NCBI GenBank assembly: GCA_021324435.1
Contig: JAJPIZ010000041.1
Coordinates: forward strand, 19,734-83,733
Direction: 5' to 3'
Source: Anaerolineae bacterium
Lineage (GTDB): Bacteria > Chloroflexota > Anaerolineae > Anaerolineales > Villigracilaceae
DNA: 64,000 nucleotides
Shown here: piece after piece, positions 19,203 to 27,285 of the stretch
Numbering within the stretch: position 1 is the first letter of the stretch
Layout of the letters: every line of letters starts with the position of its first letter
The notes under the pieces: generated by a model
Told to the model about the DNA's origin: nothing
Databases searched by the model: none
Seen by the model: only the letters and a program-made list of their open reading frames with translations
Program-made: the position numbers and the translations under genes

Positions 19203-22200
19203 GCATATCTTCGACGACGTCAGTAAGGAAGATGTCAAACCGCAAAAACGGCCTTTGAAAAAGACCGGGATGTTGTCGCCTTCCAAACTCCCGCCTCCGC
19301 TGCGACCGAAAGCCGCTCCCGCCAAACCCGCCGCCCCAAAGCCGGAAGAATCTCCCGTTGCGCCGTCCGCGGTTACAAGTACAACCGGCGCCATGTCCCT
19401 CGCCTTTCGCAAGGACGAGAAAAATTGGGCGACATTACGCGTCGTAGATGATTCCGCGCCGCGCACGTGGGCCATGGAAGAGCAGATGCTCGTCAAACAA
19501 GTTGCCGACCAGTTGTCACTGGCTCTCGAAAATGCCCGGCTGTTTCAGGAAACGCAAAAGGCTTTCAGTGAAACCGAAAGCCTCTATCGCGCCAATGCCG
19601 AACTGAATGCAAGCCAGACATTCGATGACATCTTCGCCATCTTGAGAAAGTACACTATTCTCGATAAAGCCCATATTGGACGCTTACTACAATTCGATCG
19701 GCCGTGGAACGATCAACAAACTCCCGATATGATGACCTTGATCGCGGACTGGCCCACCGATCCCTCCAATCCAAGCCACCAGGCGGCGAAGCAATCTGTC
19801 AAAGATTATCCCGCAGTCAAGTTCCTGAGTCCAACAGAACCAACTATCGTGGAAGATACCGCCACCGACGAGCGCCTCGACAAGAACACGCGCATACTTC
19901 TGGTCGAGCGTTTCAAGGCGAAAAGCGCATTATATGCGCCGCTCAGCATCGGCAGGGACTGGGTTGGTTTCCTCGCCGCGTATTATCCAGTACAAGTTTC
20001 CTTCACGAAAGAGAATCTTCAACGGCTGATGTCGCTGATCGGGCAGGCCGCTATCGCCATTGAAAAGAACCGGTTATTCCAGGAAGCGCAACGCCGCGCG
20101 CGCGAAATGGCCGCACTGGCGGAGGTGGGCCAAGATGTGTCCGCTTCTCTTGACCTTCAGACAGTGTTGGAACGAATCGCCACACATGCCAAAGACTTGC
20201 TCGGCTCCGTCAGCAGTGCTGTGTACATTCCCGAACCAAATGGGCAAGTCTTTCGAGCAATTGCGGTCGTTGGCGAAGAGGCCGATGCCATTAAGAAAGA
20301 TGCGATCAACCTTGGCGAAGGCCTCCTCGGTGGCATTGCTCACAGCAAAAAAGCAGAGATTATCAATGACGCACTTCATGATGACCGCGCCGTTCCTGTG
20401 GCCGGAACAGAAATCAAGCCTTATGAGCATTTGATGGGCGCGCCTCTCATGGCCGGCGACAGAGTCAACGGCCTGATGGCCGTGTGGCGCACCGGACGAG
20501 GAACGGAATATCAACCCAGTGAATTGGATCTGCTTGTGGGGCTTTCGCGGCAAGCCTCCATTGCCATAGAAAACGCGCGTCTATTCGAGGAAACACGCGA
20601 AAGTCAGAAAGCCGTGGCGCGTTCTGAATCTGAATTACGCGCCCTGTTCGCGGCCATGAATGATGTGATCATCGTCTTGGATAAAGAAGGCCGTTACGAG
20701 CGCATCGCTCCAACCAATCCTTCCCGCTTGTTCCGACCACCCGAGGACATGCTTGGCAGGAAAACCAGCGAGGTTTTGCCGCCCGAAACCAGCAAGCCCA
20801 TCATGGCCGCTATTGAGCAATCCATTAAAACAGGCGAAACGGTCAAACTGGAATATTCGCTGGATATCAACCAAAAAATCTACTGGTTCGACGCAAGCGT
20901 TTCGAAACTTAACGAAAATCAGGTATTCCTCGTTGCCCGCGATATCACCGAGCGCAAGTACAACGAATTAATTCAAAATGCCATTACCCGCATCTCGGAA
21001 GGGGCATTAGCCTCGCCCGACATGGTCACTCTTCTGCGCACGATCCACGAAAGCGTGAGCACATTGATGCCGGCTCGCAATTTTTACGTGGCGCTTTACG
21101 ACGAGCGCAGTGATCTGATGACCTTCCCATACTATCAGGATGAACACGATGAACCCTGGCCTCCGCAAAAACCCGGGCGTGGTTTAACAAGTTATGTATT
21201 GAGGACCGGAAAGCCTTTGCTCGTCACGCCCGAAGTATATGATGAACTGGAACGCACCGGCGAAGTGAAGGGCGGCGGCACGCGCGGGACCGATTGGCTG
21301 GGGGTCCCGTTAAGAAGCGGCGCTCAACGCCTTGGCGTGATGGTCGTTCAAACATACGATCCCCATATTCGACTCACGGAAAACGATCGGGATACTTTAA
21401 ATCTGGTCGCGGCTCAGGCCTCCGTGGCAATCGAGCGGAAACGCGCCCAGGAGGATCTTTCCAAATTCAAACTCGGCATTGACCATTCAGACGACGCGGT
21501 CTTCATCACCGATCCCGATGGTACGATCATCTACTCTAACCCCGGTTTTGAAAAAATTTATGGCTTTAGTCAACAGGAAGCGATTGGAAAAACACCACGC
21601 ATCATTAAATCGGGTCTCCTTTCGCCAGATGACTATAAACAATTCTGGGCCACTTTGTTATCCAAAAATACCGTATCGGGCGAGATTACCAACAGAACAA
21701 AAGATGGACGCCTTGTCCCAATTGCAGGTACAAACAGCCCAATCCTGGATGAAGCAGGCCGCATCATAGGTTTTCTGGCCGTTCATCACGACATGACCGA
21801 AACGAAGCGCACTGAAGAGGCTCTCAAACGTCGGAATGAATATCTCGCCGCGTCTGCAGAGATCGGTCGTCTGGTGACTTCCACTCTCGACCTGAACACC
21901 ATCTTTAGCCGCACCGTCAATCTGGTCAGTGAAAGATTCGGTTATTACCATGCCGCCATCTTCGTTGTGGAAGAGACCGGATTCAATGCCGTGTTGCGCG
22001 AGGCCACAGGCGCGGCCGGCGCGGAAATGAAGCAGCGGGAACACAGCTTGCCCGTCAACGATAAATCCATTGTGGGAAAGGTTGCCCTCAATGGCGAGCC
22101 GGTGGTGGTGAACAACACTGCCCTCGATTCAATTCACAAACCAAATCCCTTACTTCCTGAAACGCGCGCGGAGGCGGCCATCCCATTGCGCGTCGGAAGC

Positions 22201-23841
22201 CGCATCATTGGCGCGCTGGATATCCAATCCCAAAATGTTGGCGCGTTCACGCAGGACGACCTGGCAGTGCTTCAAATCCTCGCCGATCAGGTTGCAATCG
22301 CTATTGACAACGCCCGATCATACGAACTCTCCCAACAGGCTGTGATGGAAATGCGTGAGCTGGACCGCCTCAAGAGTCAATTCCTGGCAAACATGAGCCA
22401 TGAATTGCGCACGCCGCTGAACTCGATCATCGGCTTCTCGCGCGTGATTCTGAAAGGCATTGACGGTCCAGTTACTGATTTGCAACAGCAAGACCTCACG
22501 GCTATTTATAACTCCGGCCAACATCTGCTCGGTCTGATTAACAACGTACTCGACCTGGCAAAGATGGAGGCCGGCAAGATGGAGCTGGCTTTCGATGATG
22601 TGAACATGACAGACTTGATCAGTAACATCATGTCCACCGCCAGCGGCTTGGTGAAAGATAAACCCATCAAGCTTGTCCGCAACATTCATGCCGATCTACC
22701 CATGGTCCGGGCGGATGCGCTCCGCGTACGTCAGGTTCTGCTAAACCTGCTCTCCAACGCCGCGAAATTCACAGACGAGGGCGAGATCACTGTGGACGCG
22801 TATGTTCAAACCAGCGGAACGGGTCGTAAGGAAATTATTGTCAGCGTGACCGATACCGGTCCCGGCATCGCCGCGGAAGACCAAAGCAAACTCTTCCAAC
22901 CGTTCTCGCAAGTGGACGATTCCCCCACACGCAAGACCGGCGGGTCAGGTCTCGGTCTTTCGATCAGCCAGCAATTGATCCACATGCACGGCGGGAAGAT
23001 CGGCGTACACAGCATTGTCGGGAAAGGAAGTACCTTCTATTTCACTCTGCCCATTGCCAGCAGTAAAGACGAAGCGCACGGTCAGAGAGGTGACGCAAAA
23101 ATCGTTCTCGCCGTGGACGATGATCCACAGGTCATCGCGCTTTACGAGCGATACCTTCAGCCGCGCGGATATCAAGTAGTTGCCCTTACGGATCCCAAGC
23201 GCGCGCGGCAAAGCGCGCGCGAGCTCAAGCCGTACGCGATCACGCTTGACATCATGATGCCGGGATACGACGGCTGGGCCGTCCTCAATGACTTAAAAGC
23301 AGATGGCGAAACCCGCGACATTCCGGTCGTCGTCTGCTCCATCATCGAGGAACAGGAACGCGGCTTCAGCCTCGGCGCGGCTGATTATCTGCTGAAACCG
23401 ATTCTGGAGGAAGACCTGGTCAACGCGTTGAATCGACTCAACGGAGATGGAAGCATTGGCGAGGTCCTCGTCATAGACGATGATCCGAATGCCCTGCGGC
23501 TCATGGAAAAAATATTCAAAGCGCACGGCAAATACAAGGTTACCCTGGCCGAAGGCGGCAAACGCGGCTGGGATATGATCTCGTCCCACACGCCTCAAGC
23601 TGTGATTCTCGATTTGTTCATGCCCGAATTAGATGGATTCACCATCCTCGAGAAGATGCGTGAAAACGCCAAGATGCGCGACATTCCCGTGGTCGTGGTC
23701 AGCGGCGGCGATTTGGACGCCGAACAGAAAAAACAAATGGCCGAGTTTGGTCAGCGCTTGGTCAGTAAAGGATCGCTCAACGAGAACGATCTATTAAACA
23801 CAATCGAGCGCGCCCTCAAACGCGTCGAACCGAGGAAATAA
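19171..23841 (+). CDS. Large hybrid histidine kinase: half-GAF, GAFs, two PAS, HisKA, HATPase, two receivers
   Basis: 1556 aa, no transmembrane segment, so cytoplasmic. Order: basic N-terminal peptide (KKKINKRLEHIFDD), Pro/Ala/Lys-rich linker to about 70, the second half of a GAF domain (about 72-128), GAF (140-308), GAF (310-480), PAS (481-602), GAF (603-764), PAS (765-885), GAF (886-1058), HisKA with phospho-acceptor His in MSHELRTPL, HATPase with DTGPGIA and GSGLGLSI, receiver 1 (about 1310-1424, Asp in LDIMMPG) and receiver 2 (about 1431-1556, Asp in LDLFMPELDG, with KG in place of the usual KP). It is the only kinase in the locus and the likely hub for the six receptors. It starts within the parA-like gene. 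Confidence 0.88.
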   Translation: MSKKKINKRLEHIFDDVSKEDVKPQKRPLKKTGMLSPSKLPPPLRPKAAPAKPAAPKPEESPVAPSAVTSTTGAMSLAFRKDEKNWATLRVVDDSAPRTWAMEEQMLVKQVADQLSLALENARLFQETQKAFSETESLYRANAELNASQTFDDIFAILRKYTILDKAHIGRLLQFDRPWNDQQTPDMMTLIADWPTDPSNPSHQAAKQSVKDYPAVKFLSPTEPTIVEDTATDERLDKNTRILLVERFKAKSALYAPLSIGRDWVGFLAAYYPVQVSFTKENLQRLMSLIGQAAIAIEKNRLFQEAQRRAREMAALAEVGQDVSASLDLQTVLERIATHAKDLLGSVSSAVYIPEPNGQVFRAIAVVGEEADAIKKDAINLGEGLLGGIAHSKKAEIINDALHDDRAVPVAGTEIKPYEHLMGAPLMAGDRVNGLMAVWRTGRGTEYQPSELDLLVGLSRQASIAIENARLFEETRESQKAVARSESELRALFAAMNDVIIVLDKEGRYERIAPTNPSRLFRPPEDMLGRKTSEVLPPETSKPIMAAIEQSIKTGETVKLEYSLDINQKIYWFDASVSKLNENQVFLVARDITERKYNELIQNAITRISEGALASPDMVTLLRTIHESVSTLMPARNFYVALYDERSDLMTFPYYQDEHDEPWPPQKPGRGLTSYVLRTGKPLLVTPEVYDELERTGEVKGGGTRGTDWLGVPLRSGAQRLGVMVVQTYDPHIRLTENDRDTLNLVAAQASVAIERKRAQEDLSKFKLGIDHSDDAVFITDPDGTIIYSNPGFEKIYGFSQQEAIGKTPRIIKSGLLSPDDYKQFWATLLSKNTVSGEITNRTKDGRLVPIAGTNSPILDEAGRIIGFLAVHHDMTETKRTEEALKRRNEYLAASAEIGRLVTSTLDLNTIFSRTVNLVSERFGYYHAAIFVVEETGFNAVLREATGAAGAEMKQREHSLPVNDKSIVGKVALNGEPVVVNNTALDSIHKPNPLLPETRAEAAIPLRVGSRIIGALDIQSQNVGAFTQDDLAVLQILADQVAIAIDNARSYELSQQAVMEMRELDRLKSQFLANMSHELRTPLNSIIGFSRVILKGIDGPVTDLQQQDLTAIYNSGQHLLGLINNVLDLAKMEAGKMELAFDDVNMTDLISNIMSTASGLVKDKPIKLVRNIHADLPMVRADALRVRQVLLNLLSNAAKFTDEGEITVDAYVQTSGTGRKEIIVSVTDTGPGIAAEDQSKLFQPFSQVDDSPTRKTGGSGLGLSISQQLIHMHGGKIGVHSIVGKGSTFYFTLPIASSKDEAHGQRGDAKIVLAVDDDPQVIALYERYLQPRGYQVVALTDPKRARQSARELKPYAITLDIMMPGYDGWAVLNDLKADGETRDIPVVVCSIIEEQERGFSLGAADYLLKPILEEDLVNALNRLNGDGSIGEVLVIDDDPNALRLMEKIFKAHGKYKVTLAEGGKRGWDMISSHTPQAVILDLFMPELDGFTILEKMRENAKMRDIPVVVVSGGDLDAEQKKQMAEFGQRLVSKGSLNENDLLNTIERALKRVEPRK

Positions 23842-23849
23842 AAACAAGA

Positions 23850-25517
23850 ATGGCATTCACCATCAAATGTCTTGATTGCGGACATACTGCACCCTATTTT
23901 CCAACATCAACCAACTGCCCACGATGCAACAGCCAGTGGCGCGAGGCGGAATATGACTACGAGACATTCGCCAAGACTCTGCCTCTTCAACTCCCGAATC
24001 GTCCTTTTGATTTGTGGCGGTATCGCGAACTTCTGCCGATTCGCAACCCAAACCCCACATTGACTCTTGGCGAGGGCGGGACGCCGCTGGTTCAAGCCGT
24101 CAATCTAGGGATGATGCTTGGCACGCCGAATCTGTTTATAAAAGATGAACGACAAGGGCCAACAGGTTCTTTCAAAGACAGGCAGGCCGCCGTCACCATC
24201 GCGGCGCTCAAGGAAGCAGGCATCACAGAAATGGTCGCGGCGTCAACAGGCAACGTGGCGATTGCGTATTCAGCGTATGCCTCGCGGGCCGGGATAAAAC
24301 TCTGGGCTTTTGTGACCAGCCTCGTTCCAGCGGTTAAGATGCGGGAGATCGCTTTGTATGGCAGTCAGGTGGTAAAAGTCACAGGTTCATACGATCAGGT
24401 CAAGCAGGTTGCGGCGGAGTTTGCGCGCCAGCGCAGTCTCTATCAAGATATGGGGGCGCGGACGATTACATCCATTGAGGCCATGAAGACCATCGCGTAT
24501 GAAATCGCGGAACAGCTGACGGCTTTCCAGCCCATTACGACCAACAACGGAAAGCCGAGCGTGTGGCGCACGCCCGACTGGTATGTGCAAGCCATCAGCG
24601 GCGGGATGGGTCCGCTTGGAATCTATAAAGGATTCCGCGAGTTGAAGCAAATGGGACTGATTGATCGCATTCCATCCATCGCAGTCGTTCAAGCCGATGG
24701 TTGCGCGCCGATGGTGAATAGTTTCAAGCAAGGACTCGAAACGGCTATTCCGGTCACCACTCCAAAGACTCATATCGAAACCCTTGCCACCGGCGACCCG
24801 GGACGTTCTTATACATTATTGCGCGAGCGCGTCCTCGAGACAAAAGGCGCCTTTGAAAGCGTTTCCGATGAAGAAGCCTTCCGCGCCATGCACGTACTGG
24901 CAAAGATGGAAGGTATTTCTGCCGAACCCGCCGCGGCGGTTGCTTTTGCCGGTCTGTTCAAACTGATTCGTGCGGGCGTCATCAAACCGACCGATACGAT
25001 CGTTGTCAACTGTACGGGGCATACCATGCCCGCCGAGGAATTTGTCCTCGGCACAAACTGGACGCGCGATGTTGAATTCCCGACAAAACAAACGGCCACG
25101 CCGGAGGAAGGCCTGCTGTCTGCACTTAACCAGGTCGCTCCCAATCGCTTCCCCCGCGTAGCCATTGTGGACGATACTGCCGAGGCGCGCAGGTTGATCC
25201 GCAGAATTCTGCAATCCCAAGGTGACTTCAAGATCTTTGAAGCGACCAACGGGCAAGAAGGACTTGAACTGATCCAGCGCGAACTTCCTGACCTGATCAT
25301 TTTGGATTTGATGATGCCCGAAATGGACGGCTTTGCTGTGATGGACGCCCTGAAAGCGAATCAGGAAACAGCGAATATCCCGGTGATCGTGGCAACAGCA
25401 AAAGAACTGACAGCCGATGAAAAAGCCCGCCTCGGCTCGCAGATTCAATCCCTGATGCAAAAAGGCGATTTTCTCAACGATGAATTTCTCGATGAAGTGA
25501 AGGCATTGATCAAGTAA
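23850..25517 (+). CDS. Threonine-synthase-family PLP enzyme fused to a C-terminal receiver domain
   Basis: 555 aa in one uninterrupted frame. Residues 1-30 form a zinc-ribbon-like element with Cys 7, 10, 23 and 26. The PLP enzyme part (about 40-420) has the Schiff-base Lys at residue 109 in PTGSFKDRQ, STGN in AASTGNVAIA, and the phosphate-binding loop ISGGMGP. This is the threonine synthase/cysteate synthase family, which acts on O-phosphohomoserine or a related substrate; the substrate is not proven. Residues about 436-555 are a receiver with acidic pocket VDDTAEA, phospho-acceptor Asp 486 in LDLMMPEMDG and Lys in MQKGDF. The gene lies 8 bases after the hybrid kinase. Direct control of a metabolic enzyme by phosphorylation is the obvious inference. 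Confidence 0.85.
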   Translation: MAFTIKCLDCGHTAPYFPTSTNCPRCNSQWREAEYDYETFAKTLPLQLPNRPFDLWRYRELLPIRNPNPTLTLGEGGTPLVQAVNLGMMLGTPNLFIKDERQGPTGSFKDRQAAVTIAALKEAGITEMVAASTGNVAIAYSAYASRAGIKLWAFVTSLVPAVKMREIALYGSQVVKVTGSYDQVKQVAAEFARQRSLYQDMGARTITSIEAMKTIAYEIAEQLTAFQPITTNNGKPSVWRTPDWYVQAISGGMGPLGIYKGFRELKQMGLIDRIPSIAVVQADGCAPMVNSFKQGLETAIPVTTPKTHIETLATGDPGRSYTLLRERVLETKGAFESVSDEEAFRAMHVLAKMEGISAEPAAAVAFAGLFKLIRAGVIKPTDTIVVNCTGHTMPAEEFVLGTNWTRDVEFPTKQTATPEEGLLSALNQVAPNRFPRVAIVDDTAEARRLIRRILQSQGDFKIFEATNGQEGLELIQRELPDLIILDLMMPEMDGFAVMDALKANQETANIPVIVATAKELTADEKARLGSQIQSLMQKGDFLNDEFLDEVKALIK

Positions 25518-25550
25518 TATAGGTTGGATGAATCACACTACTGGTTGCTG

Positions 25551-26495
25551 ATGCACAAACGAAATAACGGGATTATCGCGGCGCTGAGTTCGGCAGTCTT
25601 CCTTGGGCTTTCACCTGTGTTTGGGAAACTGGCAATCAACGCTGGGTTCTCGCCGCTAGCGGTCGTCGCCCTGAGGACCAGCATGGCCGCGGCTCTGGTC
25701 TTCCTGATCGTCCTCATCTTTTATCGTCAATTCCTTTATATCTTCCCGGTTGGATTAATCGGTTGCTTTATCGCCGGCGCAATCAACGGTCTCGGCTCGA
25801 TTTTGTATTACATGGCTCTGCATCGCTTGAGCGCCAGTGTTGGGCAAATGCTATATTCCCTCTATCCGTTCTTCGTGGCGATCTGGCTCAGTCTGGATCA
25901 TCAACCACCCAGTCGTTTGACTCTTTCCCGCATCGCACTCGCGACGCTGGCTGTGCTCCTGCTCACCAGCCTCCCCTCCCACCCGGCAGATCCCACCGGC
26001 GTATGGATGATGCTCGGTTCAGCTGCGCTTTACGCTTTGCATCTGCCTATCAATCAAAGAGTGCTCTACGAGGTCCCGGCGCCGACTGTTACGCTGTACA
26101 CATTAGTTTCGATGAGCGCCGTCGTGGCGCCTGCCTACTTGCTGTTCGACAGGCAATGGCCAACTTTGGCTCTTCCCTGGTGGCCGGTCTTTGGCTTGAC
26201 CTTGGTGACATCGCTCTCACGCCTGGCTTTGTTCCTCGGCGTCAAGCACATCGGTGGAATGCAAACGGCGTTACTGGGGTTGGGAGAATTGCTGGTCACA
26301 ATTTTCTTTAGTTATGTTTGGTTGCACGAACAGCTTGCACCCATACAATGGCTGGGCGCAGTCGGCTTGGCGATCAGCCTCTTATTAGTCAGACTCGAAA
26401 AACCGCTATCCATCCCTCACGGCAAAAGCGGATGGCTCTCTTGGATTCGCCCGCCGGATATTCCACGCGATATTCCGTGGGGACCGCACGAATAA
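25551..26495 (+). CDS. EamA/DMT-family transporter
   Basis: About 314 aa with ten predicted transmembrane helices arranged as two EamA repeats (about residues 8-135 and 150-285), typical of the drug/metabolite transporter superfamily that exports amino acids and other metabolites. ATG 25551 is preferred over the in-frame TTG at 25524, which would add nine polar residues. It lies 33 bases after the fused PLP enzyme and may export a related metabolite, but the substrate cannot be read from sequence. A bidirectional terminator follows. Confidence 0.85.
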   Translation: MHKRNNGIIAALSSAVFLGLSPVFGKLAINAGFSPLAVVALRTSMAAALVFLIVLIFYRQFLYIFPVGLIGCFIAGAINGLGSILYYMALHRLSASVGQMLYSLYPFFVAIWLSLDHQPPSRLTLSRIALATLAVLLLTSLPSHPADPTGVWMMLGSAALYALHLPINQRVLYEVPAPTVTLYTLVSMSAVVAPAYLLFDRQWPTLALPWWPVFGLTLVTSLSRLALFLGVKHIGGMQTALLGLGELLVTIFFSYVWLHEQLAPIQWLGAVGLAISLLLVRLEKPLSIPHGKSGWLSWIRPPDIPRDIPWGPHE

Positions 26496-26530
26496 AAAGA
26501 GCCGTCACAAATTCAATGACGGTTCTTTTT
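26494..26530. terminator. Bidirectional terminator between convergent genes
   Basis: A-rich flank, stem AAGAGCCGTCA with TGACGGTTCTT around loop CAAATTCAA, and a T run at 26524-26530. It works in both directions, for the transporter (plus) and the response regulator (minus). Confidence 0.8.
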
Positions 26531-26547
26531 ATTCCTTCGCGCTAGAG

Positions 26548-27285
26548 TTATTTTCCACCCTCATAAACATAGCCCGTACCTCGCACGCTGGCCACGCGTT
26601 CCGACAATGATGGAAACTGCTCCAATTTATGGCGCAGTCTGCTGACCAGCGGGCGCAGGATTTCCGGCGCCTCACGTTGAGACGTGTCGTATCCCTGCAC
26701 CAATAAAACCAATTCGCGATGCGAAAATACTTTGCCTTCGTTTTCCATCAAGATTCGCAGAAGGCGCCCCTCGGCGGGAGTCAAATGTTCAAGTTTTTTT
26801 CCAAAGCGAATCTGCCGACGCGAGAGATCAACCACCGTCCCATCTTTTAACTTGAATTCTTTGATGGTTTCGTCCACGTCTGCCACCTCGCCGACTCCGC
26901 TCTTGGCCTGGAGCTTTGTATTGCGCCGCGTGAGTCCCTTTTTCACACTTGCAATCACCTGGGCAGGCGCGGCGGGCTTGGTCAAATAATCGTGGATGCG
27001 CAGGCGCAAGGCCTGAATCGCCGAGTCTGTGGAGCCATGCGCAGTGAGCAGGATGACCTCGGTATCCGGCGAGGTTTGATTGACCACCTGCACGACCTCC
27101 AGGCCGTCCATGCCGGGCATGCGCAGGTCAACGATCATCAAGTCAATGGGATGTGTGCGGAGATATTCAATGGCCGCCTGACCGTTGGAAGCCGAGGCCA
27201 CATTGTATCCTTCAAGTTTCAGAATGTCGGTCAGCGACTGGCGCGCGACGTTCTCATCGTCCACAACGAGGATATTCGATTTCAT
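26548..27285 (-). CDS. Response regulator: receiver plus OmpR/PhoB-type winged helix
   Basis: 245 aa DNA-binding response regulator. The N-terminal receiver has VVDDENV, phospho-acceptor Asp in LMIVDLRMPGMDG, Thr in LTAHGS and Lys in LTKPAAP. The surrounding pattern (LTAHGSTDSAIQAL) looks more like NtrC-type receivers. Residues about 160-243 form a winged helix with LTPAEGRLLRIL and a terminal GTGYVYE wing, as in OmpR/PhoB proteins. It overlaps the upstream receiver-kinase by four bases and is the output of this three-gene system. Target promoters are unknown. Confidence 0.9.
   Translation of the reverse strand: MKSNILVVDDENVARQSLTDILKLEGYNVASASNGQAAIEYLRTHPIDLMIVDLRMPGMDGLEVVQVVNQTSPDTEVILLTAHGSTDSAIQALRLRIHDYLTKPAAPAQVIASVKKGLTRRNTKLQAKSGVGEVADVDETIKEFKLKDGTVVDLSRRQIRFGKKLEHLTPAEGRLLRILMENEGKVFSHRELVLLVQGYDTSQREAPEILRPLVSRLRHKLEQFPSLSERVASVRGTGYVYEGGK

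Noticed and set aside
18400..19600. Half-GAF at the kinase start as a frameshift or broken receptor
   Set aside because: The parA-like gene fills the space between receptor 6 and the kinase, and the kinase has its own linker and start, so a simple frameshift does not explain it.
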